64,000 nucleotides of DNA from Tretioscincus oriximinensis (lineage: Eukaryota; Chordata; Lepidosauria; Squamata; Gymnophthalmidae): the NCBI GenBank assembly GCA_022410635.1, contig JAJVDF010000467.1:62001-126000 (forward strand), given 5' to 3'. This document shows, piece after piece, positions 1-52,050 of the stretch. The position numbers and the translations under genes were made by a program. Numbering within the stretch: position 1 is the stretch's first letter; each line of letters starts with the position of its first letter. The notes under the pieces were generated by a model that did no database searches, was not told the origin of the DNA, and saw only the letters and a program-made list of their open reading frames with translations.

Positions 1-150
1 CTCCCTGCAAATGGCATTTCAGGAGTCCTGCCTGTTGCTCCATCCCAGAGGCAACAATCCAGACATCCATCCTAGGATCCATTTATACCCTTGGTGTCCA
101 TAAACCTTTCTAGTCCTGTCTTGAATCTATCCAAGCTGTTAAGTTAAAAT
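1..150 (-). repeat. CR1-A LINE 3' fragment
   Basis: The sequence is the reverse complement of the 3' part of the CR1-A copy at 55440-55600, with phrases such as GGCATTTCAGGAGTCCTGCC and CCTTGGTGTCCATAAACC. It is cut by the window edge. Confidence 0.85.
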
Positions 151-250
151 AAGTATCTGTAAGTATGCCTTATATCATTCACTGCCCAGTCCTGATAGAG
201 GGACTTGTGAAATTCAACGAAACTTTGCAAGCATATTCAGGACAGACAGG

Positions 251-515
251 TTAGAACATAAGAGGAGCCCTGCTGAATCGGGCCAGAGCCGATCTAGTCC
301 AGCAGTGACTCACAGAGAGGCCCACCAATTGCACGAGGCCAGTCTGAACAGAAGGCAAAATATGCACTTGTTCTTGATTACACCTGCAAATAGTATTTCA
401 GGAGTACTGCCTGTTGTTCCATCCAAGTGTCTAATCCCATCTTAAAGCTACCACTACCTCTTCTGGAAGTAAATTCCACAGACCGATGACCCTCCGAGTG
501 AAAAAAATACTTTCT
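251..515 (-). repeat. CR1-A LINE 3' fragment, degraded
   Basis: It begins with the complement of the family 3' end (AACATAAGAGGAGCCCTGCT) and runs through the AGTAAATTCCACAG segment to GTGAAAAAAATACTTTC. It has diverged and carries small deletions. Confidence 0.8.
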
Positions 516-1721
516 TTGTGGTTGTGGTGTAAAGTTGAAGTAGGAAACGGCAACCCATTCCAATACCCTTAACAAGGAGCCCTCTTGGAAAAATACAACT
601 GGAAGTCAGCATCTCGGGTAAGAAGGTGTCCAAGTGACAGAGGGCTCTGGCATGCTGTGGTATCTCAACTAGCTTGTTAATCATGGAGATGTCTTATCAC
701 CATATTATCTTTGGGCTTGACATACCCATTAAGTGATAACAAAACTAATATTTGTTTAACAGAAACCGCAAAGTCCATGGCATACTTTCAAAATTTCAAA
801 TGTGCCCGCAGGCCCCAAAAGATTGACATGCTTGAATCCCTACAGTGTACTCGCATTTGTCTTTCTCCTTTTTTGTTTTTATTAGCCCTTAGTCAACTTA
901 TTCATCAATGTTAGATTTTAGATCTCTGACAAATTACTGAGTGGATTGTTTCTGTTGTTAGCTACTGAACTGCAAGCTAGAGGCAGTTAAGAGCTTTACT
1001 GTTTCAACAGAGTGGAGTTCAAAGCCCTGTGTCGGCATGGAGAGAGTGAGCACCTTCCACTAGCCTTGGCTTCAGTCAACTCAGCTGCTCTGAAGCAAAT
1101 ACATTTGTGAGTAGATTGACGGGTAGGGAAGATAGAGATAAGTCTTTGGGCGAAAAATAACCTTGCGAGTCCCTTCGGGTGAAAAAAGTTGGGGTATAAA
1201 AAAAAGCTTTCTTCTTCCTCCTCTTCCTCTTCTACTAAGAATGAGAACTTCTGCCTTGTATTGGCCAGTTTCATAACCAGTTTTTGAAACTCCAAATTGT
1301 GGTCATACCTTTACTTAAACCTCCTTCAGTTCATACTTGGCCCAAAGAATAGGGTTAATCCAGAAAAAAGAACAGATTACATTCCTCCTTCAGGTCAGAA
1401 GATAAACTGACGATGTTATAAAAATGATGTAATGTGAGACTAGAACCTAGAACACAATCGTACTAAAACGAGCAAAAAATATTTGTAATTAGACCAGCTT
1501 TTAAGAGTTTTATTTCTGTAAAACTCTACAGAGTATCTTCTTGTGCCCATTCAAATACATTTTAATAATGTAAGACCATAACAAGTTGCCCTTCCAGCCT
1601 TCTAGATCAGTGTCCATTGTATCGCTTTAATAAGTTTTCTGTTAAAAATTTAGATCCCTCCCAGCCTTCAAAAAAACAACACCATGCGTCAAATGTTATT
1701 TGCCAATAAAATATTGCAACT

Positions 1722-1727
1722 TTTATT
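1722..1727 (-). terminator. ABL2: candidate ABL2 polyadenylation signal AATAAA
   Basis: The plus strand reads TTTATT, so the minus strand carries AATAAA in an A/T-rich setting, about 8 kb after the stop. A second AATAAA lies at 1509-1514. Which one is used cannot be told from sequence alone. Confidence 0.4.
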
Positions 1728-2833
1728 TAAAACAAAATGCAAATTGGCAAAAATCTCTGTGGAACAATAGGCAGAGATACCTCTCCAAAGGCCCTTATGT
1801 ACATCAAGTTAACACTGTTTGCAGTTCACAGTCAGGCAATAGTGAAAATTTAAATTAGAAAAACAAAAACAAATATTTTACAACTATAAAAACAAAAACA
1901 AATGGACGAACACTCGTAGCGTGGGTTCATGTGTGATTCGCATGTTTTCAGTTTCTTTATTCCCGCTCGCCCACCCGCCAGTGATGTCAACTATGAATTC
2001 ATCTAAGAGTGTTGGATTGATTAGAATCCTCCACCGACCTTGTCCTCCACCCCACAAAACACTCAGGACCCCATTCCATGCTCCCGACAAACAAACTCCT
2101 TTATATTAGGCCATTGCAATGAGATTAGGCATTCTTAACAGGTTGCCACTGGAAAAAGGAGAGAAGAACATGGCATTTTCTGCTCTAGGATTTATTTTGG
2201 GATACTATCTTGGCATGGGGGGCTGCCATCTGCATGCTATCAACGGGCTACACTCACATGTGGATGACAGACCTCTACTCCAGGATATAATCCAAAATCA
2301 AATATAGTGCTGAAAGATCTCATGTTTTCAGTTCATTAACATTATTTAAACTAATAGAGAACAGAGAAGTGTGTGAAATACCAAGCTGTGGATGAGGAAC
2401 AGAAAGGGGTGTGACTGAATATCCTCAGTAATTAAGTCATGGTGGATGCCAAGCCTATCGTTTAAATCCTGAGTGTGCTTCACATGAAAAGCGCAAGAAA
2501 AGGTAGTTACTAGCTTCAGGCATTGATGCTGCATAGCAACACTGTTAGGATCAGTTCTGATTTCTTCTATTACAGCAAGACTTTTGAATAAAGCCCTTCT
2601 TTGACTACACCAATGAGGCTGGAGTAAAACAAGGCACCCATGGGAAAAGGCCTTGGTGTGTCAGTTCAAAGGTAGCTGCGGGAAGTTCAATGTCCTTGGC
2701 TGCATCCACACAGCACTTATTTATTCCACTATACTCCACAATAAAGCATGGATATGCTAAAATAAACCAGTCTACACAATCCTTTATTGTGGAATATTCC
2801 AATATGGTAGTGAAATAAAAGCAATGTGTGGAT

Positions 2834-3540
2834 ATAGCCACCTAGAATCGTAAGGACTTCCAGGCTCATCAGCTCCAACCCTGATGATCCCGATTATATA
2901 GCCACCTAGAATCGTAGGGACCTCCAGGATCATCAGGTCCAATCCTGATGATCCTGATTATATAGCCACCTAGAATCGTAGGGACCTCCAGGATCATCAG
3001 GTCCAACCCCCTGTTCAGTGCAGGATTCCCTAAAGCATCCTAGACAGAAAGTTGTTTAGCTTTTCTTTGAAGACTTCCACCAACTGAAAGCTCACCACTT
3101 CTCACGGTAACCCATTCCACTAATTGTTCCTAGACCCTTTAAGTGATTAGCAGATCACACTCATTTTGGTAGCTCTCAAGTTCATCATGTCCTTCTTAAA
3201 TTGGGATGCCTTGAACTGAACACAGTACTCTAGATGAGATTTGGCCAAGGGCGTAGAGAAGGATAATTGCTTTGTGCGATCTAGATTCTATGGTACTCTT
3301 AATACATTCCATTGTCAGGGGAGAAGAAGATTCAAAAGAGGTGTCCCTATGTGCCATCAAAGGCCACTTCACAAAACATGCAATCTCTAGCATGGATCTT
3401 GAGGTGGTACAATATGAAAGACACTTTATCATTTCTATTGGGTTCCCCCAAATGGTCCTACTTATCACAGCAAAAAATTTTCATAATAGGTGGAGACTAA
3501 GGGAAATCTGCAAAGAACTTTTTTAATTTGGTAAGCAATC
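2834..3540 (-). repeat. old CR1 with tandemly repeated 3' end
   Basis: This reads as the complement of a CR1 3' region (CCTCCAGGATCATCAGGTCC then CCCCCTGTTCAGTGCAGGAT), extending toward AACTGAACACAGTACTCTAG. The terminal part is repeated: two 64-bp units (2834-2897, 2898-2961) and a partial third from 2962 to about 3010. It lies in the presumed ABL2 3' UTR. Confidence 0.75.
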
Positions 3541-4669
3541 TATTAGAATTTTGAAGGAAGAAATAATTTAATGCCATTAACATCAGTGTTCGTACACCTT
3601 CACAACCTTCATAAATGACGCTACTTTCTAGGTAATAAACTTGTCTGGAACACTTGGTACTTTGCTGACGTATAGAAAGGAGTTTTATAGCCTCTCAAAT
3701 GAATTTTTTTAAAAAAAAATAATCTCAAGACTGCCCTAACATGCCAATATGCACAGTTGTCTTTGTAGAAAACATGTACAGTGTCGGTGAATTTTCTGTG
3801 TTTGCAAAATTATCTTTGAACAGCTAAATTATTTAGCTGTAGAAGCAAAAGAAACCCTCCTTCCCATTTCAAGTCTATAGTCCCTTTTAGCTGGAAACCA
3901 TGGATTCTGTTGAGATGGTTGTTTACCCAACCAGCAGTCGCCCTTCTGCATGATACAAAATGGCTTTGGGGGGAGATGTGAAGTTTATGTATCAGACAAC
4001 TTGGAAGAAAGAAGGAAAGAAAGGAAAAGAAAACTCTGTTGCTGCTCTCTTGTCAAAAGCACAGCCGGGTTAGAATTGGATAAAATTGTACAAGGAACTA
4101 TTTGAAATTGGGGACCAATTCACTGCTTACGTTTTCAATGGCAATAAATAGGCATGGATGTTACACCTGCCAACTGTCTCTCTAAAAAGACAAACCCTGG
4201 AGAACACAATCCTCAGAAGCAACCCAGAAGCAAAGTTAGACATACGTTTTCCTCTGCTTTCTTCTCGTCCAGTACAGACAACTACTAAGACGTATTTCCT
4301 GCAATTTTGAAGTGTTGATGTCATTTATGCCACATAATTTCTCTCTTTTCCTATTAGCTATCATTAAATTGCAACATGTCCATCTGCAGTAGATTTCCAA
4401 CTCCAGCAAAACTAGGGAACAGAGCAAAATCAGGAAAATTGAAGGGAATAGCACAACTATGGTGAGAAAAAAAACTTCAAATGAGGCAATGAATTAAGAG
4501 CTATTATATAATTATTTTAAGATTGGATTTACTTGGTGTGGACTATTAACATGGATTCAACATCACTGGGTAAGCAACTCCTCACCAATATTAGTTGAAA
4601 GGACATTAAAAGTGCCATTTCTGGAAAATGTGAAGATTTAGTATTTTCATTTAAAACATTACCATTATT

Positions 4670-4830
4670 ATTAGTGTTTATTTATGTAGCACTATAGACT
4701 TAGTCAAGGGCCACAAAGTCCTGGGGGGTTGCCTGACAGCAGAATGACAGATGCAGTTTCTCCCCTCATAGGTTTTGCAATGTCGACAGCAAATAGGAAA
4801 CCTATATAGAGCAGCATCGGGTGATTATAG
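4670..4830. repeat. possible old dispersed repeat
   Basis: The opening TTTATTTATGTAGCACTATAG and the following GGGCCACAAAGTCCTG resemble a widespread amniote repeat start. Similarity is judged by eye and the family is not named. Confidence 0.3.
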
Positions 4831-7800
4831 AAATGTACTTTCAAGGAGACAAGTAAGATCAGAGAGAGGCCCACATGCTATTATGTGTAAACACAAATCA
4901 ATTATCTGCTACCCTGCTTGGGAAAGTCCTAATAGACACATCATATATTTCCATTCTCCTTCACCTTCAGATTTTCCAAAAATACACTTTTTAGACACCC
5001 AGAAAGCTGAAAAGGGTATCCTTTCAGAATAATGCCTTCTAAGATAGCTAAGGGCAAACAAACTATTAAAGAGAATCCATCTTTTGCTTTTGCATTCAAG
5101 AAAATGCAAGGGTTGCAAACCAAATCTCAGAGGAAAGCTTAATACTGTTCCCTTGTCTTGCAGTATTGTTTCAAGACTTAAAAGCAATCGCTGAACTACT
5201 CCAGAAGAGGTAGGAAATGCAAAGTTGTGTCTTGAAAGTAATGGATTTTATTTTGGGCCAAGGCATAAAAGGAACGAAACAGGCCGAGATATCAGCAGCA
5301 GACCCACCCAAATCAAAGCTAACCACTGAAGATGCTGCCTATCTTATGAAACAGAAGCAGGAGGTTCTGATAGCCTTTTGACTTGTCATTAAACTGTCTG
5401 AAGGATAGGATGAAATTATTACATTCACTTAAGAACTAGGAGATAATGAAACACCCCACTGTCATTTTATGTAACATTCTGACTTTCTCAAAATATTTCT
5501 GACACTGGTGAGGTTTGGGGTATTATGGAAAATTAACGAACGCGTGAAAACTGCTGATAATCTGGGTAGGCAGCAACAATAAATTAAAAAACCTTTGAAT
5601 CATTATACTAGAAGAAATGTTTTATAAAACCATTAGAAGGCTAAGGAATGATAAGAAAAGGACAACAGCTGTGTGTCTCTAGAATATTATCTCATTTGAC
5701 AGAATGACCAAATTAACAGCTCATAACTGTGCCCTAGTTTCAAAACTGTTCAATGGGCCACCTGGTTACTAGTTTTGATACTCCCCTACAATTTTATCAC
5801 AATTCTTAGTTTCTCTGCTTCTGCCATGGGTTTTGATTAAGATGGCAAATGTGCAGCCCAGCAGTCCCTTCAAGAGGTATACAGTGACTGTGTTTGTAAA
5901 AGGCCAGCATCACTCCTTACTTTCCAATGGTATGAAGTATTTTGGGGTATGCGTTCCCAAAATAAAAAAATGGAATAGTTTTATGCAAGATAGTGACTAT
6001 TCCAAAGAACTTCCTAACCTATGGGGACACACCAGAAAATAGAATTGGTTGTTATCAAATTCTGGAATTGGGGCTGCAAGTAACTCTTGTATCTTATTCA
6101 AGATTTTTTAAAAGAAGTATATAGAATGGGAGAAGACAGCCTACTTGACATTGAAAAGGATTGATGAAAAGGATCTTGGGTCAGTAATTCCTCAAAACTT
6201 CTACATAGGTTGCTGTGATGAAACTATAATCATTAAAATGTAATTTTAGGACACATTAACTTCTAAGCTGGAGGAAATACAACCAGCTAAGATTTAATTG
6301 TAGTCCTGCATCCAGTTCTGCATACCAAGCGTTAGGAAGGATGCATGCATACTGAAAACAGTCCATATCGTGTCAATGAATACAGCTAAAATGAGCTGAA
6401 CAAATCCTACAGCTGAATTAGACAATGTCTGTACATCTAGCCTGAAGAAGAGAGAAGTGACTCTTACCACTCTACAAATGTCTGAAATCTTCCTCAGTCA
6501 AAATAGCTTGGCTACAGGAACTTTTAAACTGATAATTTCAAAATATGATTAGTGTACTAAATATTTGTGTTGGTGATCTTAAGCCTAGTTGAGAAACTTC
6601 ACTTCAAAATTTAATAGTGAATAATGATGATGCTCAATGGTGTTTCTGACATTGTCTTTACTAGAAAAATCAAACTGGATACTAGTTTTATTAAGCCCAA
6701 TTTAATTCCTACCTCTGACTTTAAATTCATAGCAGAACTTCCCTACTGGCTCATTAACAGTACCTAGGAAGGGCAACATGTCCAGCGGTAAAATTTATGA
6801 TGCCTTCCCTTGAGATACAACAATGATCTATGGCAATGGATTTTAGTGATTTATTCACCCAGTTTGCCCAAATATTAACTGCTCATGGATTGTCCTTTGT
6901 TGATTGTATCTTCTATGATTGTTTTTGTACTGTATATTTATATATAGTAACATAGTTTAATATACACTGCTTTCGTGTCTCACAAAAGTAATGCGTGAAT
7001 ATCAAAACAGTAATTTTCCAATTCTAGAATGGGATGTTGCATCTTTTATATTCAGTTGCTTTGCTTGATAGTCAATTTCTCTGCCAATTTCCTATGGGAA
7101 ATTTGTTTTTACAGTCAGTTAGAAAACAGTAGAGGAAAGCAACTTGACTATGGATTAATGCTTCTTTGTGCAACTGCTTTTGCTACCTGTTCCACTAGGA
7201 AAGCATCAATATGTTCCCAAGATACCTAGTATACCCATGGCTAATTATCACTTAAGCAACACATTGTGTGATTGGCCTTTTAATATTCATTTGCTTCTTT
7301 GCAGTTCATCCAACCCAGTCCTCTTTCTCCTCCTGCCATTAGGAAGTATTGAAGAATGAATTGAAAGCTAGAAAAATTCCAGGCTTTTTGGTTATCAATC
7401 AATTCTTCAGGACTGGAAATTGCTTAAAAGAATGTGTGCAATCATGGGAACCTCAGGGTTTTTTTTTTTTAAAAGACCATAGGATTACGCTTAACTCTCA
7501 AATTCTGAAATGTAAAAAATTGTCAAGTTTTAATAAGCTGTACATCAAATCAAACTATGAGAATATCAAGAACAATGTTGTTGTAAAGGACATGAAATTC
7601 CAGACAAAGATGTGTGTTTGTGTGTATGTGGCACCAGGAGGTTATATTTTAAATGTAGAATGATATGGAATCCAAATCCCAGCTAAGAATTATTTATCTT
7701 TTCCATACTCACAGGTACACCTTGGGGAAAAAGGTCCATTTAAGTATTCAAATTCTGTACCCATTCAGTGGATTTTGAGAACAGAAATGATTTCTGTGAC

Positions 7801-9683
7801 TAAAAGATATACATTCATTGTCCAAACTAGCCTAATTTTTCTCTACTCCTAGGTGCTATTCTGTCATACTGTTAATCCATTTTCAGTCTTAAAAAACTCG
7901 ACTAAAGCAGGTTCCTGTTTTAGCCATATTCTTCAAAGCTGAAACTTAATCAAAAGTATGTATTGGAACAGCATGTTAGTACAGGAAGTTCAGTTGTGGC
8001 AGAATTATAATTAAGTGGGGGGAGGAATTTCTACCGCCAAGAATGAGATTCCTGCATTTGTTAGAAGAGATGTTTTCTGAATAGCAGCACACCATAGACT
8101 TTATATATACAATATAGATTAAACCCCAAGTAGGTAACATGTGCAGATTTTTTAGAACGTTCGGAGGACTTCCTTGGGGAGAGGAAAACAAAATGACTAT
8201 AGTCTAGTTCACAAATTTACATAGTAGCAACAGTCTGCAAAAGGAAGAAAGTGTTGCAGAAGCTTACCATCCAGTTGTCCTTCTATGCAACAAGTATGAC
8301 CCACTGAACTTGTTTGAAAAAAGGGACATAACTGAAAACTAGGCTTCTTCAGCAAGTGACTTCTGTATGATTAGAAACAGAACCTGCAGTTTTCTGCCTT
8401 AATTGGACCTCAAATCTATGACCATGTATTTATTTGGGTGCACATTTTCCTTCAATCTTAGCCCCAAGTGGAAAGTGGTATCCACCTGACTAGGTTGTTC
8501 TCTTCTCGTTACACAGTACTAGCTTGGGGATCTTCCTGAAAACAGCACATATACTCCTAAAACTGATTATGAATGGTAGAGTACTTAATAACCTGATAAG
8601 CCATGTCCAGTAATTGATTAGTAATTCTAGCAGTAGAGTTTGTAGCCTCAGGTTCCCTCAAAGTAACTGGACTAGCATCAGTGTAATAAAAAGGAATGTA
8701 GAGAGCAGCAAACAGCATTCTGCAGTGCCTTCAACCCAGATGGACCCTTAACATATATCAAAAGGAGAAAAACCCACTTGTATACTACACGTTTAAAGAC
8801 ATTTACATAACAGCTTTTGGACACGTGCTTGGAAATCTGTGCTGCAGCCCAAAACTACTCAAGTGACTGCCAGGTTAGATAATCATTCTACATTATCAAA
8901 ACGATGATTGTGGGGGGTGCGTATGTGTCAAATTCAGTGGCAAAATTGTCCAAACACACCAAAAGTTGTGAAAAAGTGGACGTGTGAATTATAAAAGGTG
9001 TGAGGGGGGAAAAACTGGTCAAACTGGGACATGTTTCAGAATGTCAGCTAAAAAATAAATCTTTTTTTGTTTGCAACTCATTACAGCAGCAAAATGTTCT
9101 GTGGAAGGTATGTCAGGTTGGCCAAGACACCACATCCGACAGCTTCACAGACCTTCCCCAGAAAGAGTCATCTCCTTTAGGAAGGTCAGTCAACTCCAGT
9201 TCCAGTAGAGCCTCTGAACCATCTGGCCCTGGTTTCAGAAGGCCAAAATAAGCAGTAGTGCAGAAAAGAACTCCCACTCTCCCTCTCCCCCAATTCTGGC
9301 CACTGAGGGAAGAAACAGCCAGCCTAAAACATGCCAAGTGCCCTGCCATTGATTCTCCTACCTACTAGATATGGAATCAAAGCATAAGCTTCCCCTTCTT
9401 CAGATGCACTTCCTAGGGAGGGCAAATTCTTCACATTCTACCCTTCTAGGCTGTGCCTGACCCCCAATGAAGCTTGGCTTCCCACCCAACTGCCCCATCT
9501 ACTGAGATGAACCTGTAAACACGAGAGCTCAGTGATTTGAGGTACTTCACATAAAACTCACTCAAGTATCGGTCTCTCTTTTCAAAAGCATCAAGTAGGG
9601 GGGAAAAACACCAGAAGTCATCCTGACTCTTCTCCCTCACTGCAGGTTCATTTTAAACTCCCAACCAGATGATTTGACAGTAG

Positions 9684-49870
<40,187 letters not shown>

Positions 49871-49941
49871 CCCCGACCTCCTCCTCCTCCCGTGTTGGGC
49901 TCCCGCCAGAGCCCTCGGCCGCCTCCGCCGCCTTCCTTCGT

Positions 49942-49947
49942 TCACAT
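49942..49947 (-). other. minimal start-stop upstream ORF (ATGTGA)
   Basis: The minus strand reads ATG directly followed by TGA, 72 nt upstream of the ABL2 ATG. Start-stop elements of this type are known to hold ribosomes and reduce translation of the main frame. The element is a direct reading; its presence in the mRNA is inferred. Confidence 0.45.
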
Positions 49948-50054
49948 GCCGCGCCCAGCGAAGTACGGCTCCCCCTTCTCACACCAAGCAGCCTCCCCCG
50001 GCCCGCTCGCCCGCCCGCCCGCCGTCCCCTCAGCGCCGTGCTCCGCAGAGGCCC

Positions 50055-50084
50055 TCACGGACTCGCCCCCTCAGCGGCCGCCAT
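50055..50084 (-). other. upstream ORF of 9 codons in presumed ABL2 5' UTR
   Basis: The ATG inside the YY1 motif opens a short frame of nine codons ending in TGA. It is present in the mRNA only if transcription starts to the right of 50084. It ends about 185 nt before the ABL2 ATG. Confidence 0.4.
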
Positions 50085-50087
50085 CTT
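50077..50087 (-). promoter_or_regulatory. ABL2: YY1-type initiator site AAGATGGCGGC
   Basis: The minus strand reads AAGATGGCGGC, the classic YY1 core, which in many CpG-island promoters sits just downstream of the start site in this same orientation. It points in the ABL2 direction, so transcription probably begins within a few tens of bases to its right, near 50.09-50.12 kb. Start-site mapping would confirm this. Confidence 0.6.
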
Positions 50088-50349
50088 AACCACAGAGTGG
50101 GGCGACGGGCAGAACGGCTCCTTTCGGCCCACCCTTCCAACCTCCGGTCCTCCAGGGGCGCCGCCGCCGCCGCAAACTCTACGCCTCCCCTTTTAGCCCC
50201 GCCCTCCTTTGCTTTAAAGCTCCGTCCCTAACCTCTGGCTCTGCTGCTGCTTAACCTGGAGATTCCTATTCACATTCAACTTAGGGGTCATTCTATCGGG
50301 AAGAAAAGCCCAAACGTTAGAACGTCTCTGATCATTCCGGAGCCATTGG

Positions 50350-50562
50350 CTGAGTCCCTCTGTCTTCTGGTAGTAAATTCCATAGATCAATGACCTTTTG
50401 ATCTGTGAGGTCAGTCTAGGAACATACAGCACGATAGACGCTGCAAGATGGTTCAAGAAGCTGGTTCCTTGGTAGCCCTGGTCACAGATGGCAGCTTCAT
50501 ACCTCTGAGCCTTTCTTCACGGATACAAATTCTACATTAATGTAACTGCAGATTATGTTCCA
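50350..50562. repeat. unnamed 210-bp repeat, copy 1
   Basis: It matches 56870-57066 over its whole length (TAGTAAATTCCATAGATCAA, AAGCTGGTTCCTTG, TTAATGTAACTGCAGATTAT). The first 40 bp resemble CR1-A complement; the remainder matches nothing else in the window. Confidence 0.7.
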
Positions 50563-51486
50563 TCTAGGCGGTGTTGCTAATACTAAACAAGACAGAGACA
50601 GGATTCAAAAAGATCTAGACAAGCTGGAACAATGGGCTGAAACTAACAGAATGGTATTTAACAGAGAGAAATGCAAGATCCTACATCTGGGCAAAAATAA
50701 TGAAAACAGCACATATAGAATGGGAGGAATATGTCTGAGCAGCAGCACAGGAGAGAAGGACCTGGGTGTTTTGGTAGATCACAGATTAAACATGAGTCAA
50801 CAGTGTGAAGCAGCTGCAAAAAAGGCAAACACAATTCTGGGATGTATCAAGAGGGGCATAGAATCTCGCTCACGTGAAGTAATTATTCCTCTCTACAGTA
50901 CTTTGGTACGACCACACTTGGAATACTGTGTTCAGTTCTGGGGGCCTCAATTTAAAAAGGACATTGATAAACTAGAGCAAGTACAAAAGAGAGTTACAAG
51001 GATGGTGAGTGGTCTGGAAACCATGTCCTATGAGGAACGGTTAAANAGCAAGTACAAAAGAGAGTTACAAGGATGGTGAGTGGTCTGGAAACCATGTCCT
51101 ATGAGGAACGGTTAAAGGATCTAGGGATGTTTAGTCTGCAAAAGAGAAGACTGAGAGGAGATCTGATAGCTGTCTACAAATATCTGAAGGGCTGTCACAG
51201 AGCAGAGGGATCAACATTGTTCTCATTAGCACATGGAAGCACTAGAAACAATGGAATGAAACTGCAAGGGAGGAGATTTAGATTAGATATCAGAAAAAAC
51301 TTTCTAACCGTCAGGGTGATAAACCAGTGGAACAGTTTGCCACAGGGGGTGGTGAGTTCACCTTGACTGGAAGTCTTCAAACAGAGGCTGGACAGTCATC
51401 TGTCTGGGATGGTTTAATGAATCCTGCATCGAGCAGGGGGTTGGACCCGATGACCCTAGAGGTCCCGTCCAACTCTATGATTCTAT
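50563..51486 (+). mobile_element. CR1-B LINE, 3' part
   Basis: It begins just after the RT active site (LGGVANTKQDRDRIQKDLDK), continues through GICLSSSTGEKDLGVLVDH, VRPHLEYCVQFWGPQ, to the 3' end GTCCAACTCTATGATTCTAT. It is interrupted by an N at 51046 with 70 bp duplicated on both sides. It is inserted into the 210-bp repeat. Confidence 0.9.
50976..51116 (+). repeat. exact 70-bp duplication around a single N
   Basis: Positions 50976-51045 and 51047-51116 are identical. The N at 51046 separates them. The duplication breaks the CR1 frame, which is otherwise continuous, so it is probably an assembly artefact. Confidence 0.85.
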
Positions 51487-51551
51487 GCATACTTAGCGAA
51501 AAAAGAAATTCCTCTAGTCTGTCTTAACGTTCTTGCCCATCGCTTTCCTAC

Positions 51552-51620
51552 TGTTAGTCTCGAAGTGCTGCTAGCCTCTTTGCTGGACTTTCTACTAGAT
51601 GAACATGGCTATTTCTCTGA
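51552..51620 (+). repeat. tail of the 31.1-kb retroposon family
   Basis: It reads GTTAGTCTCGAAGTGCTGCT through ACATGGCTATTTCTCTGA, matching 31148-31214. Confidence 0.75.
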
Positions 51621-51637
51621 CATTGGTCAGGGGGAGA

Positions 51638-52050
51638 GCATAAGAACATAAGAGCCATACTGGATCAGGCCACAGCCCATCACGTCCAGCATTCTGTCTC
51701 ACACAGAGGCCCACCAGATGCTGCTGGGCAGTCCGAACAGAGGAAAGCAAAATATGCTCCTGTTCATGACTCCCTGCAAATGGTATTTCAGGAGTCCTGC
51801 CTGTTGCTCCATCCCGAGGCAACATCCAGACATCCAGCCTAGTATCCATTTATACCCTTGGTGTCCATAAACCTGTCTAGTCCTGTCTTGAAACTATCCA
51901 AGCTGTTAGCTACCGCTACCTCTTCAGGAAGTAAATTCCACAGGCCGATGACCCTCTGGGTGAAAAAATACTTTCCTTTGTCTGTTCTCACTTTTCTACC
52001 CAATAGTTTTTAGGAGTGCCCTCTGGTCCTTGTGTTGTGTGATAGACATT
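51638..52050 (-). repeat. CR1-A 3' fragment
   Basis: It runs from the family end (AACATAAGAGCCATACTGGA) to TTGTGTTGTGTGATAGACAT; close to consensus. Confidence 0.85.

Larger units (their letters stand above)
1..1700. other. region downstream of ABL2
   Basis: This stretch carries two CR1-A 3' pieces (1-150 and 251-515, minus), a LINE-type tail with the sequence GTCCCTTCGGGTG at 1141-1210, and a 50-bp sequence at 981-1033 also found at 41609-41672. No gene was seen. Confidence 0.6.
1705..9683 (-). other. ABL2: probable ABL2 3' untranslated region
   Basis: No coding exon can be seen for 8 kb left of the ABL2 stop codon. The stretch is unusually poor in recognisable repeats, apart from the CR1 piece at 2834-3540 and an old fragment near 4.7 kb. 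It ends at an AATAAA signal on the minus strand at 1722-1727. Mammalian ABL2 also has a 3' UTR of several kilobases. The extent is an inference; transcripts could end earlier. Confidence 0.6.

Noticed and set aside
2834..3010. CRISPR-like direct repeats
   Set aside because: The units are contiguous, without spacers of constant length, and are CR1 ends in a vertebrate genome.
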